64,000 nucleotides of DNA from Galeopsis tetrahit (taxonomy: Eukaryota > Streptophyta > Magnoliopsida > Lamiales > Lamiaceae), in contig OY776129.1 of NCBI GenBank assembly GCA_963675135.1, positions 69,843,348-69,907,347 of the forward strand, given 5' to 3'. A program made the translations under genes and the position numbers. The notes below the pieces were generated by a model. The model was not told the DNA's origin. It searched no databases and saw nothing but the letters and a program-made list of their open reading frames with translations. Shown here piece by piece: positions 59,467-64,000 of this stretch. Within the stretch, counting starts at the first letter, position 1; each line of letters opens with the position of its first letter.

Positions 59467-59578
59467 CCTTTTGTTTATATTCTCACAACTCATATATATT
59501 TGAGGCAAAACTTGGAATTTGACCTTTTGTTTATATTCTCACAACTCATATATATTTGAGGCAAAACTTGGAATTTGA
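59467..59578. repeat. Perfect 56-bp tandem duplication downstream of PCO
   Basis: Units 59467-59522 and 59523-59578 are identical by eye, starting CCTTTTGTTTATATTCTCAC. They lie 68 bases past the stop codon, so probably in or near the 3' UTR or polyadenylation region. Confidence 0.95.
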
Positions 59579-59609
59579 CTTTAACTTTTTTGTTTAAATA
59601 CTCCGTATC

Positions 59610-60138
59610 CAGTGACGGAGTCAGAAATTTTCGATAGGGGGGTCCGATTAATATTACTATAAAGATAAAATAATATGTACTTATTATACTTATCGAAAAT
59701 TTTATAATAAAATTGTCAATACATTTTATTCCATTAAATTAAATTGATCAAACTCAAAATATTACAAAACAATTAAAACTTGTACTAGGTAAAGGTCCTC
59801 TCAATACTCTAACGCCCTAAAATATTAATATTATTTAAAAAAAAATCATTTCTTTTCTTCAATTATAATTTTTTTTAGTCTTAGATTAAAATTTAGACTA
59901 TAGTTTCAAATATACTATCAATACCTATTAAAAATTTTTAGAGTATTAAGAAATAAAATGTATACAATCATTCAATTTTAGTCCATCTAAATTTAATATA
60001 TGCATGTCTCAAAATAAAAATAATATTCAAATTATAATTTATTTTATTCATACACCATATATATAATTATTTAAAAAAAACTAATATATATAAAAAAAAT
60101 GGTGGGGGGTCACTGGGCCCAGTGTGGCTCCGTCATTG
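59610..60138. mobile_element. hAT-type non-autonomous element (529 bp)
   Basis: Ends CAGTGACGGAGTCAGAAAT and GTGTGGCTCCGTCATTG, flanked by the exact 8-bp duplication TCCGTATC (59602-59609, 60139-60146). Subterminal GGGGGGTC occurs near both ends. No coding capacity. Confidence 0.92.
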
Positions 60139-60276
60139 TCCGTATCATTATTGTGCATTCAAACTGTTAAGATTTAAAGATATTTTGATGCACAATAGTG
60201 ACACTAAAATAAAAGAGTTCACAGACCAAACCAGACCGATAATTCATCACAATAGTAAGGAGAGAGTGAACAATAA

Positions 60277-61205
60277 GGAGAAAAATGCACCTTTGGTCCC
60301 ACCATCCACGGGCACTCATGATTTTGGTCTCAACATTCTGAATTTTGGTCCCGAAAGAGAAAAACTTAACACATTTGGTCCCAAAATCGAAAAAGCTAAC
60401 ACATTTGGTCCCATCCACGTTAAATGTTGACGGAACGACTCACGTGCGTGTCACGTGGTTATACGCACACACGACTTTAATGAGGACACCCACCAAGATT
60501 TTTTTTTAACATTAAAATGCCAGTTCTACCCCTCAGCTAAAATTAAATAAAATTCCCGTGATTAGTACACCCACCTCCCATTTCATTAATGAATCGCCTC
60601 CATCGCCACCACCATTTCTCGTAGCCACATTCACGCCCGAAATATAACAGAAATTCATACAATCTGTCCAGATCATGAAACTTGGAAATATAACAGAAAT
60701 ATAACACATTCACATCCAAATTTCTCGTAGCCACATTCACGCCTCCATCGAAAATGGATAAAAAAAGTTGGAAGAATAACAGAAATTCAGGAAACTTTTT
60801 TGAAGAAGAACTGTCCAGATCAGAAACTTTTTTTAAAACAACATTTCAAGATCTTGATTGGAAATACAATCTGTTTTTTCCCTTTATTGTCCAGATCCTG
60901 ACTAGAGAAAACAACCAAAAACATTGAAAGGGGTAATACCACTTTGCAACGAGGCAAATGGAACGGCAAAAGAGATCGATGGCGGAGGATGAGATTTACG
61001 GCGGGTGAAGGCGGGGGAGATCGACGGCGGAGGATGAGATTTACGGCGGGTGAAGGCGTGGGAGATCGACGGCGGAGGGCAGCGTGAAGATCGACAATCG
61101 ATCCCGAAAACTGACAAATTTTTCTCTTTCGGAACCAAAATTCAGAATGTTGGGACCAAAATCATGAGTGTCCGTGGATGGTGGGACCAAAAGTGCATTT
61201 TTCGA
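60277..61205. mobile_element. MULE-type element with about 100-bp TIRs (929 bp)
   Basis: Exact 9-bp duplication GAACAATAA (60268-60276, 61206-61214). The TIRs start GGAGAAAAATGCACCTTTGG (left) and, read inward from the right, TCGAAAAATGCACTTTTGG, continuing through GGTCCCACCATCCACGG and ATGATTTTGGTC. The interior holds GC-rich coding-like sequence, including about 2.5 tandem copies of a 50-55 bp unit (GGAGATCGACGGCGGAGGAT, 60970-61080) and two copies of TTTCTCGTAGCCACATTCACG (60615, 60720). No transposase. Confidence 0.85.
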
Positions 61206-61652
61206 GAACAATAAATAAAGGCTGCTAATTTATGAACTCTTGTATTTGCGCTCCTCGGACACGTCGCACACTGCGACATTCTCCATCTTTAACAAAGATG
61301 CTATTTTTTTTTTTTGAGGGTACAAAGATGCTATCTTAATGAGAATAAAAGATATCAATATTTCATCTAACGAGACTCAAAGTAACTATTGGGACAATCA
61401 TTCCTCCAACATTTTCAAGCGCCCCGAAATTGATTTTAATTAAGAATATACATATCCAAGCGCCAAGTGGCAGGTGTATATTAAAAAATTATTGCATATA
61501 ATATTTTGTTTACATTTTGACTTTTACAACTTTAAACTTTAATTTAGAAAAATATTTTACTTACATTGGTGATTCACCTCACTTCCAAATTCCAATAGAT
61601 AAAAGAGTGAAGAAGTGGAGATGATACCACCAATTAATTGTAATTTAATTAA

Positions 61653-61881
61653 CCCAAGGAGTTGGCCTAGTGGTATAGGCTTAGGACTTAGGAGTATGTT
61701 CCTCTCTAGGTCTCAAGTTCGAACCCTTTAAGGTGCAAACAATTTCTATGGGGCCATGTTCATGCGCAAAGCTCTGGCTTTAAACGGGCCATGTCCATAC
61801 AAAGCGCAAAGCTCTGACTTTAAACGGGACCCCCGCAAGTGGGCGGTGGGATTGGTCCCCCGGGATTAGTCGAAATATTTA
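61653..61881 (+). mobile_element. tRNA-derived SINE (Au-SINE-like), 229 bp
   Basis: The head GGAGTTGGCCTAGTGGTAT has a polymerase III A box, and GGTCTCAAGTTCGAACCCTT a B box, spaced about 35 bases apart as in tRNA. The tail ends GGTCCCCCGGGATTAGTCG, typical of Au-type SINEs. It is flanked by the 15-bp near-exact duplication TTGTAATTTAATTAA / TTGTAAGTTAATTAA (61638-61652, 61882-61896). The body has a 35-40 bp internal duplication (GGGCCATGTTCATG... and GGGCCATGTCCATAC..., both running to CTTTAAACGGG). Confidence 0.88.
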
Positions 61882-61896
61882 TTGTAAGTTAATTAA

Positions 61897-62053
61897 TTAT
61901 AGTTTAGGGTCTCTTGTTAACTTATGTTATAGTCTAGTTTCGTCAATACTGGCCAGCAGCTATTTTTATATATGTAATAATTTAGTTTTTTTTTTAATTA
62001 TTATTGTGATTATATAATTTCTTCCCCACATAATTGTGTATTTTATTTGTATG

Positions 62054-62088
<35 letters not shown>

Positions 62089-64000
62089 CTTCTTAATAAT
62101 TTTTGTATCACAATTAATAAAAAGTGTGTTAAGAAAAAATAGGACATTATGCAAAAAAATGAAAGGATAAAAAAAATCAATTCATGGATAAAGAAATAAT
62201 AATATGGAATAATTCATTTTTAGTACATATATAGTGTTAATTATTGGAGATGGGGGTGTTGATATTATAATAGAGTACTACTGTACTAATAGTGTTGAAT
62301 TTGCGTTAGAGCAACATTAACTGTTGAATAATGGTCTTAATTGATTAACAATCTTTAATTTCAAATCCATAAATTCCTAGCTAACAACATTAAAAAAAAT
62401 AAAAAAAATCCTTAATAGTAATAAATTTCACACTTACATTTATTTAGAAACTTAAAATAGAAAATCTTTTATAAATTTCATCATCATAGTATTTACAATT
62501 TTATAAAAAATGTCATTACTTTTGAATGCGATAAAATTATAAATTTTACTTATTATTATATTTTGCTAATATGTGTAATGATCTATGAAAGTTATTATAT
62601 ATGAGATAAAATGGATTTGAATAAAATAAAATGGGTCGAGTTGACCTGCCGAAGTAGATTGTGTTTAATGCTAAAATAAAATTGATGTTAATGCAACGAA
62701 TTTGACGTATTGTAGTAGTTGGTTAACCTATCCTATATATTCCTAGGGGAGACCCCTACAAACTTTTCAATTATTCTAATACACTTCTTTTTTTTTTTTT
62801 TAATAATATGATAAGATATGGAACTTTTCACACTACAGAGTTAAATTAATTTACACGTTGTATTTGCAAATAAGTCTTTGAAGCCATAGTAGTAAGCACA
62901 ACCATTAATAGAATTATTTTGACATGCAAGAGGCCTGAATCCTAATAATGAAACCGCTGAATATTTTATCATGAATATTACACTTCATCTAACATTTTTA
63001 TTCTTTGATCATTATTATGTATACAAAATGTTATTATTTAATAAAAGATTTAATCCTAAAATAACGACATATATTCAATAATAATACTAAAAAAAAAGTA
63101 CGTTAACCCAAGTTCATATAAGTTTTGACCGACTCGTAGATATAATGTTATTCATTCATTGCCTTTGCCTTTGGTCCCTATTTTGGTATCTTGATTTTGA
63201 TTGCATGGATGGTCCAGCTCCTCATGTAGTCATGTGCCCCCTTTCTCTGTCACTGAGCAATTGCACATGTATCTTCATGTTCTTATTTTTGAGGGAAAAC
63301 GCAACTTTAAAAGAAAAAATTGGAACCTCTCTAATATTGAATATCAAACTTTCAATTTATTTTAAATTAAATATATGTACTTTTAATTTGTTTGAATTTG
63401 AAAAAATTGAGCCCCGCAGGTTTCACTTGCATCAAATTAAAACAGGGACTTATATTTTATTCATAAAATACATTAATAATTTAATTTCTAACAAAATTGA
63501 AATTAAAAAAAAAAGCATAATTTTAAAAATAGAAAATATAATGATACCAAATTAGACGGATCAAAAGTATAGAACTCACTCAATATGCTTTTTATAGTGA
63601 CAAATTCTTGTGGGATATCATTTCATGGATCACATTTTGTATGATAGAGATTCAAAGTCAACTACTGGGAAAAAAAAACACAAACTACTCAATGCCACGC
63701 TTCCTTTTGTAATAGAACAAATAGTAGCAATGGATATATAGACGAAGCAAATTAAATATAACATACCTCTGTCCACTAATTTTATTTTGACATTTTGTTT
63801 CAAATTAAAACTCAGTTTGATAGGGTTGATTAACAAAAAAAAAAAAAAAAAAGATGGGTAATCAAGTTTAAAATAATTGTTTAATTGGACTTAAAATAAA
63901 ATTTATACTTGACATATAGAAATACATTTGATTATATATATGAATATCAAATAATCAAAATACACATCATTTACGTTTCAATTTAAGCCAATTAAGATAT
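61897..64000. other. AT-rich terminal spacer, no gene seen
   Basis: Contains an (AT)n microsatellite at about 62057-62086 and A-runs at 63835-63852. A stretch at 63140-63300 is less AT-biased (GGTCCAGCTCCTCATGTAGT) but gives no recognisable protein. Confidence 0.5.

Noticed and set aside
61653..61740. tRNA-like A and B boxes, considered as a tRNA gene
   Set aside because: No acceptor stem or full cloverleaf; the target duplication and tail show a SINE.

Overview
The window is nuclear DNA of a flowering plant. Genes have many short exons with GT-AG introns, the spacers are very AT-rich, and every major class of plant transposon is present. The protein set and transposon types suggest a eudicot, possibly of the Lamiales, but the species cannot be named from the sequence.

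Layout. 1-4571 is the 3' part of a Tat-lineage Ty3/gypsy retrotransposon: a hypervariable minisatellite, a spliced antisense ORF, a polypurine tract and the 3' LTR. 4.6-14.7 kb is mostly AT-rich spacer with MITEs, a KS-type dehydrin (HIRD11-like, minus, 7855-8313) and a 5'-truncated LINE with exact target-site duplications. 14.7-35.6 kb is the gene-rich core. It holds a BTB/pentapeptide-repeat protein of the FIP2 type (minus, 11 exons), a DUF639 protein (plus, 10 exons) divergent from it, and an RRP6-like exosome exonuclease (minus, 14 exons) convergent with the DUF639 gene. All three could be assembled exon by exon in frame. 36.4-48.9 kb is a Russian-doll insertion: a young, nearly complete Athila-lineage gypsy element (37075-48002) sits inside a poly(A)-tailed retroposon, which sits inside an older element with terminal inverted repeats. 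49.6-53.0 kb is a Mutator-like element carrying fragments of host genes, including a malectin-like receptor-kinase ectodomain. 53.4-64 kb holds a second copy of the poly(A) retroposon family, a plant cysteine oxidase gene (plus, 5 exons), two hAT-type elements with exact 8-bp duplications, two further MULE-type elements with exact 9-bp duplications, and a tRNA-derived SINE.

The host genes are unrelated housekeeping or stress genes and form no pathway or operon: dehydration protection, BTB/pentapeptide scaffold, unknown membrane protein, nuclear RNA decay, oxygen sensing. The unusual content is in the mobile elements: nested insertion with every junction readable, gene-fragment capture, an intronic hairpin MITE that shares its ends with the gene-capturing element nearby, and a retroposon family without coding capacity that I do not recognise. 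I see no CRISPR, operon, rRNA or functional tRNA gene.
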